Shown here: positions 16,902-24,925 of the stretch, one piece after another
Position numbering within the stretch: position 1 is the first letter of the stretch
Layout: each line of letters opens with the position of its first letter
NCBI RefSeq assembly: GCF_002551815.1
Contig: NZ_NVPR01000038.1
Location: 1-49,647, forward strand
Origin: Bacillus sp. AFS098217
GTDB lineage: Bacteria > Bacillota > Bacilli > Bacillales > Bacillaceae_G
Direction of reading: 5' to 3'
DNA: 49,647 nt
The notes under the pieces: model-generated
Databases searched by the model: none
Told to the model about the DNA's origin: nothing
The model's input: only the letters and a program-made list of their open reading frames with translations
Translations under genes and position numbers: made by a program

Positions 16902-18839
16902 TTATAGAACCGCACCTTCTACTGGAAGTACTTTCTTTACAGCCTCAATAACCTTTTCGTTTTCATTCTCTGACAAGAATAACGAAATCGCACCCTTATC
17001 CTCACTTGTACGAATTAAGCGACCAATTCCTTGACGAAGACGTAAAATCATATATGGTACATCTACATCCCAAAATGGATCATTCACGTGCTTACGTTTC
17101 GCTTCAAACACAGGATCGTTTGGAGGGAATGGAAGCGACCAAATAATGACATGAGATAATGATGAACCCGGAATATCTAAACCTTCCCATAAATGAACCG
17201 CACAAAGTACAGTCTCTTCTTCATTTTGGAAACGTGAAACAAGTTGACTAATTTCTTGGTCTCCTTCATATAAGAACGGAACAGACATTTGCTCTTTATT
17301 CACATATTCTTTGAATGCCGCAAGTTCTTGTGTTGTACGGAATAATACAAGTGTACGTCCATTTGTTTTTTGAATGTTCTCAAGTGTATACTGACATTTT
17401 CGTTCCCATTCATTTTCCTTCGTATACGACGGTAAGTACACTTTCATTTGTTCTTCATAATCAAACGGAGAAGCTACTGCGAACGATAAATAATCTTTTA
17501 CGCCTAAGCTATTTGCTGTAAATGCAAATGAATCATTTTCAGATAATGTAGCAGAAGAGAAAATATACGGGATTTTTTTCGAGAATACTTTCTCCTGCAA
17601 CACTTCTTCTACGGCACGTGGCATAATAACTAATGTAAAGGCACCATCACCTTCTTCTCCCCATGTAATTACATTTTTCTCATGCATGAAAAGACGAAGT
17701 GAATGCTCCAATACATCTAAATGCTCATCAACGATATTTAAATCGTATGTGTTTACTGTGTACATTTCACTTTCAAATACTAATGCATCACCGACTTCCC
17801 CGATTTTCGCATAAAGTCGTTTCGCCTCAGCAGTTACCTTTTCTGTCACAGTAAGTTCTAAACGATCCGAACCAGCAATTTCTTTTTTATTCTCTTGTAA
17901 AACATCAAAGAATCGCTCTGTTTGCCAAATCGTTTCTTCTACTAAATGAGCAAACTCTTCACGGATATCATTTTGTAATAATCTTGTTAATAATTGTTCC
18001 ATCATCGTTTGCTTTAATCGGTACGTTAATGCTTTTTGCGCCGCATATTCAACAAGATGGCCTTCGTCAAAGACAACACAGCTACTTTCTGGTAAAAGCG
18101 GCATCTGGCCTTCACGCTTACGAGCATCATATGTCCAAATATGATCCATATAGAAATCTTGAGAGCAAATAATTAAATCTGCTGCTTTACGATAATGTTC
18201 ACGAGAAAGTGTTTGACCACAACGATGACGAGAATCACATGTAAAGCAGTCCTGGAAATAATCCCAAGATACTTTTGACCATTCTTCGTCATTTAATAGT
18301 GGAAACTCTTTTCGATCACCATAATGCGTAAAATTTTGCATTGTTCCATGATCAAATACAAATTGAGGTAATTCATAATATAGATCTTCAATTACTTCTG
18401 GAGCTCGTCCACTCATCACGTCTTCAAGTTTACGTAAGCATAAATAATTATCCATTGATTTTGCTAGACGTACATCAACTGATAACCCTAATGCTTCTGA
18501 TAATTTAGCAATGTCCCCTTCTTCTTTCACCAGCTGCTCGATTAACGTTTCGTCTGCACAAGCAATAATAGCTGGTTTCCCCGTATAACGCGCATAACAA
18601 ATTGCATATAAAAGATACACAATCGTTTTACCCGTTCCTACGCCTGCCTCCGCGAACATAACTTTCTTCTCTTGAAATGCTCGTTCTAATTGGAATGCCA
18701 TAAAAATTTGTTCATCGCGTTCTTCAAAACCTTTTTCTGGGAGGATATCGTAAAACACATCTCCAATCCACTCATTCAACTTATCATAAAAATTATCTTG
18801 TTTCCCTACTTCAAATGGTAATCTCTTTTCAGTAAACAT
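16902..18839 (-). CDS. ypvA: DinG/XPD-like DNA helicase YpvA
   Basis: 645-residue superfamily 2 helicase. Walker A (AGVGTGKT) lies at about residues 65-72, motif II appears as DEGH rather than DEAH, and the C-terminal QGIGRLIRTSED is motif VI. Four cysteines (in YLCLRK and DCFTCDSRHRCG) sit between motifs I and II where XPD/DinG enzymes bind a 4Fe-4S cluster, so an Fe-S helicase is inferred. The start at 18839 has GGAGG 6 nt upstream; the longer frame to 18884 has none. Likely role: 5'-3' unwinding in DNA repair. Confidence 0.9.
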   Translation of the reverse strand: MFTEKRLPFEVGKQDNFYDKLNEWIGDVFYDILPEKGFEERDEQIFMAFQLERAFQEKKVMFAEAGVGTGKTIVYLLYAICYARYTGKPAIIACADETLIEQLVKEEGDIAKLSEALGLSVDVRLAKSMDNYLCLRKLEDVMSGRAPEVIEDLYYELPQFVFDHGTMQNFTHYGDRKEFPLLNDEEWSKVSWDYFQDCFTCDSRHRCGQTLSREHYRKAADLIICSQDFYMDHIWTYDARKREGQMPLLPESSCVVFDEGHLVEYAAQKALTYRLKQTMMEQLLTRLLQNDIREEFAHLVEETIWQTERFFDVLQENKKEIAGSDRLELTVTEKVTAEAKRLYAKIGEVGDALVFESEMYTVNTYDLNIVDEHLDVLEHSLRLFMHEKNVITWGEEGDGAFTLVIMPRAVEEVLQEKVFSKKIPYIFSSATLSENDSFAFTANSLGVKDYLSFAVASPFDYEEQMKVYLPSYTKENEWERKCQYTLENIQKTNGRTLVLFRTTQELAAFKEYVNKEQMSVPFLYEGDQEISQLVSRFQNEEETVLCAVHLWEGLDIPGSSLSHVIIWSLPFPPNDPVFEAKRKHVNDPFWDVDVPYMILRLRQGIGRLIRTSEDKGAISLFLSENENEKVIEAVKKVLPVEGAVL

Positions 18840-18880
18840 CCTCAGCCTCCAACAAAAAAGTTTTTCTATAAAAAGATATA

Positions 18881-18912
18881 GCAACTGCTATTTCTAAATA
18901 GCAGTTGCTTTC
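18881..18912. terminator. Hairpin between ypvA and yptA-like gene
   Basis: GCAACTGCTAT and ATAGCAGTTGC form a perfect 11-bp stem with a 6-nt loop; the T-run is weak, so termination is less sure than for the neighbour at 18940. Confidence 0.5.
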
Positions 18913-18939
18913 CCCTGTTGTAATACATAGAAATGCGCG

Positions 18940-18976
18940 AAAAAAGTTTTCCTTTATATAAAGGAAAACTTTTTTA
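18940..18976 (-). terminator. Terminator of yptA-like gene
   Basis: AAAAAAGTTTTCCTTT/AAAGGAAAACTTTTTT, a perfect 16-bp stem with a 4-nt loop, overlapping the stop of the 61-residue gene. Confidence 0.85.
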
Positions 18977-19159
18977 CTCTATTAATGACTTTAAGTAGCG
19001 CTTATCAATTAATGTTTCATGTGATAATGCAGATAAATATTCTTCCTGTGCTTTTTGTATTTCATCTGCTGCTACACCTTGAAAATTAATTTCTTTTCCA
19101 AGCTCATCATACGTACGATGAATGGCCTTTTGAATCATTGACAATTGGAAACCATCCAT
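18974..19159 (-). CDS. Small 61-residue protein (YptA position)
   Basis: 61-residue charged, mostly helical cytoplasmic protein. It lies between ypvA and ypsC, exactly where B. subtilis has the small unknown gene yptA, so positional orthology is likely; sequence identity was not checked. Start supported by AAAAGGAGGAATC 6 nt upstream. No functional motif is visible. Confidence 0.65.
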   Translation of the reverse strand: MDGFQLSMIQKAIHRTYDELGKEINFQGVAADEIQKAQEEYLSALSHETLIDKRYLKSLIE

Positions 19160-19221
19160 ATTGATTCCTCCTTTTGCACATTACATAATAGCCAGTATAT
19201 GCGCGCCAAAGAGGTTTTATA

Positions 19222-20361
19222 CTATGAATTGCGTGGTGGGCGTTTCCCAAAGTACTGATAGTAATCTGTACGAATAAAGCCATTAAATAGTTTACGCTTT
19301 TTCGATGCTTCTTTTCCATAACATTTTTCAAACGCTTCATAGCTTGTTAATAAATACATAGACCACGTATCTAATGGGCGGAATACTTCTCCCAGTTCCT
19401 TATATAATTTTTCAACAAGCGCTTTTTCACTTAAACGTTCCCCATATGGAGGATTCGTTACAACATAGCCATATTCCTCTTTTGTTGTGAAATCTTTTAC
19501 TTGCATTTGTTTAAAGGAAATTAAGTCACCAAGTCCAACTTCATCCGCATTATCTTGTGCAACTCTGATCATGCGGTGGTCAATATCTGATCCAATAATT
19601 TGTAATGGCTGATCATAATTCGCTAAATCTTCTGCTTCTTGACGTGCTTCTTTCCAATTTTGCTTACCAATCCAGCCCCATTCATCAGATGCAAACTCAC
19701 GGTTAAAACCAGGAGCAATATTTTGGCCAATTAGTGCCGCTTCGATCGGAATTGTCCCAGAACCACAGAATGGATCAACAAATGGTCGGTCTGGCTTCCA
19801 ATTTGTAAGTTTAATTAAAGATGCAGCTAATGTTTCTTTCAAAGGTGCTTCCCCTTGATCAACACGGTAGCCACGCTTATGAAGACCAACGCCACTTGCA
19901 TCAATTGTTAATGTTGCAATATCTTTTAACATTGCAATTTCGATACGGAATAAAGGACCATCTTCTTCAAACCATGTTGTACGTCTATAAGTTGTCTTTA
20001 ATTTCTCAACAACAGCCTTTTTTACAATACGTTGACAATCTGAAACACTAAATAACGTTGATTTCAATGACTTTCCAATAACAGGAAACTCCCCGTTTTC
20101 CGGAATATAGTCACCCCAATTTAAAGCTTTCGTCTTTTCAAATAACTCATCAAATGTTGTCGCTTTGAATTCACCAACTTTAATTTTCACACGATCTGCA
20201 GTACGTAACCATAAATTTGTACGACAAATTGCTTTTGCATCCGCTTCAAATGTTACTTTTCCATTTTCCACCTGGCATTCATAACCAAGATCGCGAACTT
20301 CTCTTGCAACTAAAGCTTCAATTCCCATTGCCGCTGTTGCAATTAAAGTAACTTTTCCCAT
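19222..20361 (-). CDS. ypsC: THUMP-domain RNA methyltransferase YpsC
   Basis: 379-residue class I RNA methyltransferase. N-terminal ferredoxin-like/THUMP RNA-binding region at about 1-155; a Rossmann methyltransferase domain follows with the SAM motif DPFCGSGTIPIEAAL and the catalytic NPPYGERL. Related to RlmL/RlmK, which modify guanine N2 in 23S rRNA; the exact target here is inferred. GAGGTG stands 7 nt before the ATG at 20361, whereas the ATG two codons earlier (20367) is too close to it. In B. subtilis ypsC also neighbours rnpB and gpsB. Confidence 0.9.
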   Translation of the reverse strand: MGKVTLIATAAMGIEALVAREVRDLGYECQVENGKVTFEADAKAICRTNLWLRTADRVKIKVGEFKATTFDELFEKTKALNWGDYIPENGEFPVIGKSLKSTLFSVSDCQRIVKKAVVEKLKTTYRRTTWFEEDGPLFRIEIAMLKDIATLTIDASGVGLHKRGYRVDQGEAPLKETLAASLIKLTNWKPDRPFVDPFCGSGTIPIEAALIGQNIAPGFNREFASDEWGWIGKQNWKEARQEAEDLANYDQPLQIIGSDIDHRMIRVAQDNADEVGLGDLISFKQMQVKDFTTKEEYGYVVTNPPYGERLSEKALVEKLYKELGEVFRPLDTWSMYLLTSYEAFEKCYGKEASKKRKLFNGFIRTDYYQYFGKRPPRNS

Positions 20362-20482
20362 TTGCATTCACCTCTTATGTATAATCAAACAATAACTAAT
20401 AGTTTTTTCTTCTATTAATTATTCCATATTACGACGTATTTTCTTATTTATCATTTTGACTCACACGTTATCACTTCATACA

Positions 20483-20515
20483 AATAAAAAGCCCTCCTCT
20501 TACAAAGGAGAGCTG
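20483..20515 (-). terminator. Terminator of rnpB
   Basis: AGCTCTCCTTTG/..AGAGGAGGGCTTTTT stem with a U-run, about 15 nt beyond the RNase P RNA 3' end. Confidence 0.85.
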
Positions 20516-20529
20516 AGTTATTTCATCAT

Positions 20530-20942
20530 TGGTTCATAACGTTCTGTAAGCCATGTTCTGTTCCTTTGTACTGCAAACGGCCCACGCCTCGTACTCCGGT
20601 GGCAATCATCTATCTACAGGCTACTCAAACCTGTCCTTTTCCATCGTTCATTTCCTTGGAAAAGATTCCCCTACCATTATTTGGGTTTCTCGCTCGTGGG
20701 GTTTACCTCGTTCCACTCCTATCATTTCTTCAAGGACTTCGTCACTGTGGCACTTTAAAGGTAGTCAAACCATATCCAAAAGGACTTAGGTTTTTTCCCT
20801 GCCGTTAATCCAGCCTTACAGCCAGAATACCCTAGCTTATGAATTGGCTAGGCACGAACACTACGACCATCTCAGGTCGTGCGAGCATGGACTTTCCTCT
20901 ACAACGTTGGCGTTGCAGCGATTACCCAAACGTTATGACAAA
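20530..20942 (-). ncRNA. rnpB: RNase P RNA (type B)
   Basis: About 410 nt. The minus strand carries the invariant RNase P segments GAGGAAAGTCCATGCTCGCA, AGTGCCACAGTGACGAAGTC, GTAAACCCC..GAGCGAGAAACC, and the 3' ACATGGCTTACAGAACGTTA, in the order and spacing of B. subtilis type B RNA. It processes tRNA 5' ends together with the RnpA protein. Ends are estimated to within a few nt from the P1 helix (AACGTT...AACGTT). Confidence 0.97.
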
Positions 20943-20946
20943 CATT

Positions 20947-20975
20947 AGTATAGTGGAAACAAAAAGATTTTGCAA
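20947..20975 (-). promoter_or_regulatory. Promoter of rnpB
   Basis: Minus-strand TTGCAA (20970-20975), 17 nt, TATACT (20947-20952); predicted start near 20940, matching the RNA 5' end. Confidence 0.8.
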
Positions 20976-21020
20976 TGCTTTTTTATATGTAAAATGCTTC
21001 AATCTTTTTCCATTCCTATA

Positions 21021-21356
21021 TTACTCGTATAACTTACTTCCAAATACAGCTTTTTCCAGATTAGATAAACGCTTTAAAATATCTGTATTCGTATTGTTGT
21101 ATACAGGTTGTGCAACTGGTGTTGGAGCCGGTTGCTGCGGAGCTTGTGCTCCAACTAATTTTTGTTCTTCTAATTCACGTTTTAAACGCGCATTCTGTTG
21201 CTGCAATTGTTCAAGTTCCTTATGAAATGCTTCATAATCTTTAATAATCATATCAAGGAACTTATCTACTTCTTCTTGTTGATAACCTCTCATGCCTGTT
21301 TTAAATTCTTTTTCTAAAATATCTTTCGCTGTTAGTTTAATTTTATCCGAAATCAT
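21021..21356 (-). CDS. gpsB: Cell-cycle protein GpsB
   Basis: 111-residue DivIVA-family protein. The N-terminal domain (about 1-65, with [23 protein letters not shown]) binds membrane and PBP1; a coiled coil and a Gln/Pro/Ala-rich linker (about 70-95) lead to the conserved C-terminal [19 protein letters not shown]. It shuttles PonA between side wall and septum, and ponA lies in the same window. The ATG at 21356 has GAGGTG 6 nt upstream; the GTG three codons earlier overlaps that site. Confidence 0.95.
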   Translation of the reverse strand: MISDKIKLTAKDILEKEFKTGMRGYQQEEVDKFLDMIIKDYEAFHKELEQLQQQNARLKRELEEQKLVGAQAPQQPAPTPVAQPVYNNTNTDILKRLSNLEKAVFGSKLYE

Positions 21357-21453
21357 TCTCTTCACCTCAAATTTTTACCAAAACTTTCATTAACTAAATT
21401 TTTTCAGAAACAGTGCCTTTTGTCAATCATCTATACATAAGCTATATTTCACA

Positions 21454-22008
21454 TTACTCTGCATTATTCCACCGTTCCTCTTCTATTATATCTTGTAAAT
21501 CAGAAAAAAGAATGAAATAACTATGATAATTTTCTATTTCTCCTTTTTTCTTTGCTACTTCTACCATGTATTTAGGACTTCCTGGTTTTTCTTCATCGTA
21601 TACAGCCAAAAGTGCATCACTTTTTCCAATAAAAAATTGATTTTTCAATCGAAACTGTTCTGGACTTTCATATTTTCTTTTTGTAATACTATCAACATGA
21701 TCTGCTTGTCCAAGAACAAACTCATAAAGTTCTCGATTTCCTTCCTTCCAACTTTCTTCTTGTTCTAAAAAAGGGGTAAACACAGCAAGTTTTAAATCAG
21801 GATACTCTAACTGCATTTCAAAAACAACTTCAGCAGCCCATAACTCTACCCCTAGCTGACCACTTATGATAACCCACTCTAATCCCTCTTCTATAAAGGC
21901 GAGTAACTTACGATGTACCGCCTTTTTTATGCACGCAACACCTGGATGATCATTCTTAAATATTCCAAGTTCAAATGGCTTATATCCTGTTACAGCTACA
22001 ACTTTCAT
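21454..22008 (-). CDS. ypsA: YpsA, SLOG-superfamily protein
   Basis: 184-residue DUF1273 protein with a Rossmann-like SLOG fold. The nucleotide-binding motifs are [10 protein letters not shown] at the N terminus and [14 protein letters not shown] at about residues 47-60. In B. subtilis and S. aureus YpsA affects cell division and oxidative stress; it lies next to gpsB here as there. The ligand is unknown. Confidence 0.92.
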   Translation of the reverse strand: MKVVAVTGYKPFELGIFKNDHPGVACIKKAVHRKLLAFIEEGLEWVIISGQLGVELWAAEVVFEMQLEYPDLKLAVFTPFLEQEESWKEGNRELYEFVLGQADHVDSITKRKYESPEQFRLKNQFFIGKSDALLAVYDEEKPGSPKYMVEVAKKKGEIENYHSYFILFSDLQDIIEEERWNNAE

Positions 22009-22025
22009 ATCAACACTCCATTTAA

Positions 22026-22056
22026 AAGAAAAGAACTAGCATTTCGCTAGTTCCAA
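22026..22056 (-). terminator. Terminator of cotD
   Basis: GGAACTAGCG/CGCTAGTTCTTTTC hairpin on the minus strand, just after the cotD stop. Confidence 0.8.
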
Positions 22057-22064
22057 CATAACAT

Positions 22065-22586
22065 TTACTTTTTAAACATTCCACCAACGTTTGGTCCGAT
22101 ATTAGGTCCGAACGGTGATACATGATGTGGATGATGGTGATGATGATGGCCACATGCTCCAACTCCGCCGAATCCTCCAACTCCTCCAACTCCTCCAACT
22201 CCACCGAATCCTCCAGGTCCACCAAATCCTCCAGGTCCACCAAATCCCCCAGGTCCACCGAACCCTCCAACTCCTCCAACTCCTCCAGGTCCACCGAACC
22301 CTCCAGCTCCTCCAACTCCTCCAGGTCCACCGAACCCTCCAACTCCACCGAATCCTGGCTCACCAGGTTCTACAACATTTACATTTGAAGTTGTTTGTGG
22401 GAAGAAGTGTGCATTTTGAACTTGTTGATGGTGAACGTGTGTTGTATGAGTTGGGTGAACATGCGGCACCACCGTTGTGGAAAAAGTATGTGTTACGCAT
22501 TGTTTTGTTGGATGAATGACAGGAGGTGTTGTACAAATAGGTCCTGTAGGCTTATGCCCTCCAAAACAAGGATGACAATGATGCAT
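22065..22586 (-). CDS. cotD: Spore coat protein CotD, glycine-rich form
   Basis: 173-residue spore coat protein. The ends are CotD-like: an N-terminal His/Cys/Pro-rich segment (HHCHPCFGG, then HPTKQCVTHT and a HVHPTHTTHVHH run) and a C-terminal HHHHHHPHHVSPFGPNIG. Between them lies a ~60-residue Gly-rich insert of GGF/GGV/GGP triplets, making it over twice the length of B. subtilis CotD (about 75). The start at 22586 has AGGAGAG upstream. It follows ypsA as in B. subtilis. Coat location is known for the family. Confidence 0.88.
   Translation of the reverse strand: MHHCHPCFGGHKPTGPICTTPPVIHPTKQCVTHTFSTTVVPHVHPTHTTHVHHQQVQNAHFFPQTTSNVNVVEPGEPGFGGVGGFGGPGGVGGAGGFGGPGGVGGVGGFGGPGGFGGPGGFGGPGGFGGVGGVGGVGGFGGVGACGHHHHHHPHHVSPFGPNIGPNVGGMFKK
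22159..22355 (-). repeat. Gly-rich triplet minisatellite inside cotD
   Basis: Near-perfect tandem 9/18-nt units (GGX repeated, e.g. GGTGGACCTGGAGGATTT on the minus strand). Neighbouring frames on both strands are also open here because of the repeat, which creates false ORFs. Confidence 0.85.
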
Positions 22587-22739
22587 AGTTTTTCTCTCCT
22601 CTCTCATAAAAAAATCTGACTACACTTTACAATATGAGAGAAGAATCAAAGCCGCTTGTTATATACACCTATTTATTTAATGGAAATTTGTCTATATTGT
22701 TAGTCATTTCAATCTACTAACTTGGCCACATAGCTATCA

Positions 22740-23240
22740 TTATTTTGCGAAAAATCCTCCAACTTGTTTTACAATCCCTGTAACTTGATTCATCGCATTC
22801 ATCATTTGTCCTGCTGTATTCATCATTTTATTCACATCATAGTTTCCATCCGCGGTTTTAAATTGAGATACAAAACTAGAAAACTGACTTGGTTGTTGCT
22901 TTTGTTTATTCATTGTTGGATATGGTTGAAACGGCTGTTTCGGTGGATAAAACATAGATGGCTGATTCATATACGGTTGTGGTTGCGGCGGTACATAATA
23001 TTGCTGATTCATATATGGCTGCTGTTGCTGATTCATATATGGCTGCTGTTGCTGGTTCATATACGGCTGCTGTTGCTGGTTCATGAAGGACACTTCAAAT
23101 GGCTGATAATAATTTTGATTTCCATAATAAGGCGCGAAAGGATACATATTGTAGCGTAAATATGTATCCTCATTATATTGATAAACATTTGGATTTGTAT
23201 ATGAATTCGATTGCTGATATGCATTAGATTGTTGAAACAT
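22740..23240 (-). CDS. yppG: YppG-like Gln/Pro/Tyr-rich spore-locus protein
   Basis: 166-residue low-complexity protein. Residues about 1-50 are Gln/Asn/Tyr-rich; about 53-90 contain four 8-residue tandem units of the form MNQQQQPY; then a Pro-rich region (PPKQPFQPYP), and a conserved-looking C-terminal helical segment (FVSQFKTADGNYDVNKM to the end). Its position after cotD and composition match B. subtilis YppG (125 residues), whose function is not established. GGGGGAGAG precedes the ATG. Confidence 0.75.
   Translation of the reverse strand: MFQQSNAYQQSNSYTNPNVYQYNEDTYLRYNMYPFAPYYGNQNYYQPFEVSFMNQQQQPYMNQQQQPYMNQQQQPYMNQQYYVPPQPQPYMNQPSMFYPPKQPFQPYPTMNKQKQQPSQFSSFVSQFKTADGNYDVNKMMNTAGQMMNAMNQVTGIVKQVGGFFAK
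23010..23085 (-). repeat. 24-nt tandem repeat in yppG
   Basis: Three near-identical 24-nt units (ATATGGCTGCTGTTGCTGRTTC on the + strand) encoding MNQQQQPY, with a degenerate fourth on the flank. Confidence 0.85.
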
Positions 23241-23417
23241 GCATTCTCTCCCCCTTTACCTAAGTTTCTACCTATAGAATATGTACCTATAAAATAAAAT
23301 GTGTACCTATATAAATGTCTGTTTTTGTCGGAAGTTTAAATTTTTAAAAAAATAAGAAAGTAAGCCCTTTCATGATATGATAATGAAGAAGAAGATTCTC
23401 ATAGGGGAGGAATCAAC

Positions 23418-23612
23418 ATGGTATTAGGGGATTTAAAACAGGCTTTTTCTCAAAAAAAGGGGTATTGTACAGAAGATATGAATGAGTTACTCGACTTCGC
23501 AAGACATTGTTATCTCGAAGGAAAAATATGTATATCAGAATATCGAGTATTGATACGTGAATTAGAAACAAGTGGGGCAACGAAACCCACACATACAATT
23601 GCAGAATCATAA
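23418..23612 (+). CDS. yppF: YppF-like small protein
   Basis: 64-residue soluble helical protein, in the place and size of B. subtilis YppF, of unknown function. AGGGGAGGAATC lies 5 nt before the ATG. It is divergent from yppG and convergent to yppE, sharing the terminator at 23615-23636 with the latter. Confidence 0.7.
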   Translation: MVLGDLKQAFSQKKGYCTEDMNELLDFARHCYLEGKICISEYRVLIRELETSGATKPTHTIAES

Positions 23613-23614
23613 AA

Positions 23615-23637
23615 ACAAGAGGGTTTCCCCTCTTGTC
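23615..23637. terminator. Bidirectional terminator yppF / yppE
   Basis: ACAAGAGGG-TTTC-CCCTCTTGT, a perfect 9-bp stem; preceded by AAAA and reaching into the yppE stop. Confidence 0.75.
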
Positions 23638-23980
23638 ACTTACATAACTCCACAACATTTTGCAACGTATATAAAATCGCCTGATGCGTTTCATAAAATC
23701 GTTTCCCTTTTCCCTTATTTACAAAACACTGCAAAGCATTATTTTGTAAATTATCATACACTTGATCAATTTGCTGTAAATGTATATATTTAGGCTTTTC
23801 TTGTTTTATCCATTGATAGGCTAATTCTTTCCAACCCTCTAACTCTCGATCAACCATATCTACAAAAGGCTTCATATCCATATAAAAATCAAACTCTTTA
23901 TCTTCTCTTTTTTTTACAATCGTTTCATCATTATAATCCATTAACTTTTTTGAAGATTGCATTAACGCTTGATACTTCAC
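23636..23980 (-). CDS. yppE: YppE-like DUF1798 protein
   Basis: 114-residue all-helical protein of the DUF1798 family; the B. subtilis homologue has a known four-helix-bundle structure but no known function. Start is GTG with AAGGTGG 7 nt upstream. It follows the yppD-like gene by 15 nt and is probably co-transcribed with it. Confidence 0.78.
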   Translation of the reverse strand: MKYQALMQSSKKLMDYNDETIVKKREDKEFDFYMDMKPFVDMVDRELEGWKELAYQWIKQEKPKYIHLQQIDQVYDNLQNNALQCFVNKGKGKRFYETHQAILYTLQNVVELCK

Positions 23981-23995
23981 TCTATTCCCACCTTA

Positions 23996-24238
23996 CTATG
24001 CACCTACTACGACGTTTTGAAACGTTTGAAGCCAACTTCCTTTTTCTTCATGATGCAATAATTTATCTTCCATATGTTGAATATGCATTTCTGTTATTTC
24101 TGCCTTATTACATATATCTTCACGTCTATCCTTTATAGCATGATTAACCCTAAGAGAAACATTCATTTCCAGCAAATCAAGAGCACTTAACATTTGATCC
24201 ATTTTCTTCATTACATTTTCCTTCTGAACCATCGCCAT
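23996..24238 (-). CDS. yppD: YppD-like small protein
   Basis: 80-residue helical, charged protein with heptad-like spacing (about residues 8-60), suggesting a coiled coil. It occupies the yppD position of B. subtilis (83 residues). GAAGGAGGCG stands upstream of the ATG. No functional motif. Confidence 0.65.
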   Translation of the reverse strand: MAMVQKENVMKKMDQMLSALDLLEMNVSLRVNHAIKDRREDICNKAEITEMHIQHMEDKLLHHEEKGSWLQTFQNVVVGA

Positions 24239-24337
24239 TTATAAAACGCCTCCTTCTTTGCTTTCCCTTTGTCATGTAATTTCGACAGTTCACTTTTCAC
24301 TCCTGCATGACTGACAAAACTAGTTGAGATTCGGCAA

Positions 24338-24370
24338 ATAAAGTGAAACTTCCACCAATGATGAGGATTT
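24338..24370. repeat. bcr-like terminal hairpin remnant
   Basis: Begins ATAAAGTGAAACTT, the complement of the right end of the bcr1 copy at 24419-24579; GTGAAA/TTTCAC and TCC/GGA pair. The body differs from bcr1. Probably a decayed or different small repeat inserted next to the full copy. Confidence 0.45.
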
Positions 24371-24418
24371 CACCAACAATTTGTTCCCCTTATTCATCTT
24401 CCTTATCTCTACTCAATT

Positions 24419-24579
24419 TTTATCCCGCTATTTGCGGGCAGTAAGACTCCCACCTCAAAATTCGGTGAAAGCAAAGAAGGTAGGTGGGAGATAAACTGCC
24501 CGTAAAACCCCGATTGGTGAGGGCTGATAATCAGTGGGGGATGAAGAACCCCCCCACACTGATTAAAGTTTCACTTTAT
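24419..24579 (+). mobile_element. bcr1 repeat element, full length
   Basis: 161 nt including TTTAT at both ends (24419-24423 and 24575-24579). Inside: hairpin CCCGC-TATTT-GCGGG, then a long nested stem (CGGGCAGT/ACTGCCCG and CTCCCACCT/AGGTGGGAG), then a G/C-run hairpin. Size, TTTAT flanks and host match bcr1, the ~155-bp non-coding element specific to the B. cereus group and thought to be mobile. It lies between yppD and sspM; no ORF. Confidence 0.88.
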
Positions 24580-24669
24580 AGTTAGGGAATTATTTTCCGA
24601 AAATAGCGGAAGAAATCGGTTTGTATGTGTTTTATAGAAATGGTAACAATACAAAAGGGAGGTGTTACC

Positions 24670-24774
24670 ATGGCTAAAAATAAAGATGAAAAGAAGAAAA
24701 AGCAAAACAAACAACAAAATAAACCTGAGACTGGAAATCCAAAGCTAGATGGGCCAAACTTCCCTGCTACATAA
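24670..24774 (+). CDS. sspM: Small acid-soluble spore protein SspM
   Basis: 34-residue peptide, Lys/Gln-rich in its first half and ending KLDGPNFPAT, which corresponds to the C-terminal KLGGPNRPST of B. subtilis SspM (34 residues). It lies between yppD and yppC, the sspM locus in B. subtilis. GGGAGGTG stands 6 nt before the ATG. A minor spore-core protein made in the forespore; no firm sigma-G promoter could be picked by eye. Confidence 0.85.
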   Translation: MAKNKDEKKKKQNKQQNKPETGNPKLDGPNFPAT

Positions 24775-24796
24775 AGGGAGGCTTTCATGCGTTAGA

Positions 24797-24831
24797 AAAG
24801 TTATCCACTTCGGATAACTTCCTTCTTTTCA
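24797..24831 (+). terminator. Terminator of sspM
   Basis: AAGTTATCC-ACTTC-GGATAACTT followed by CCTTCTTTT, about 23 nt after the sspM stop. Confidence 0.75.
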
Positions 24832-24886
24832 CATTCCACTGAGATGATACATTTTCATGAAACATGTATAAACGTAACCAATCGAG

Positions 24887-24923
24887 TAGTCCCGCATCCT
24901 TGTAAAAGTGCGGGACTTTTTCT
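24887..24923 (-). terminator. Terminator of yppC
   Basis: AGTCCCGCA/TGCGGGACT stem; A/T runs on both flanks. It lies at the end of yppC and may serve both directions. Confidence 0.75.
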
Positions 24924-24925
24924 TA

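Noticed and set aside
20553-21225. ORFs on the + strand across rnpB and gpsB
   Set aside because: They are antisense to the RNase P RNA and to gpsB.
22159-22355. CRISPR-like array
   Set aside because: Units are contiguous coding triplets without unique spacers or cas genes.
22022-22519. Long open frames on both strands over the cotD repeat (Asn/Ser-, Leu/Gln- and Glu/Leu-rich)
   Set aside because: They arise from reading the 9-nt GGX repeat in other frames; no ribosome sites and no non-repeat homology; the CotD frame has the proper ends.
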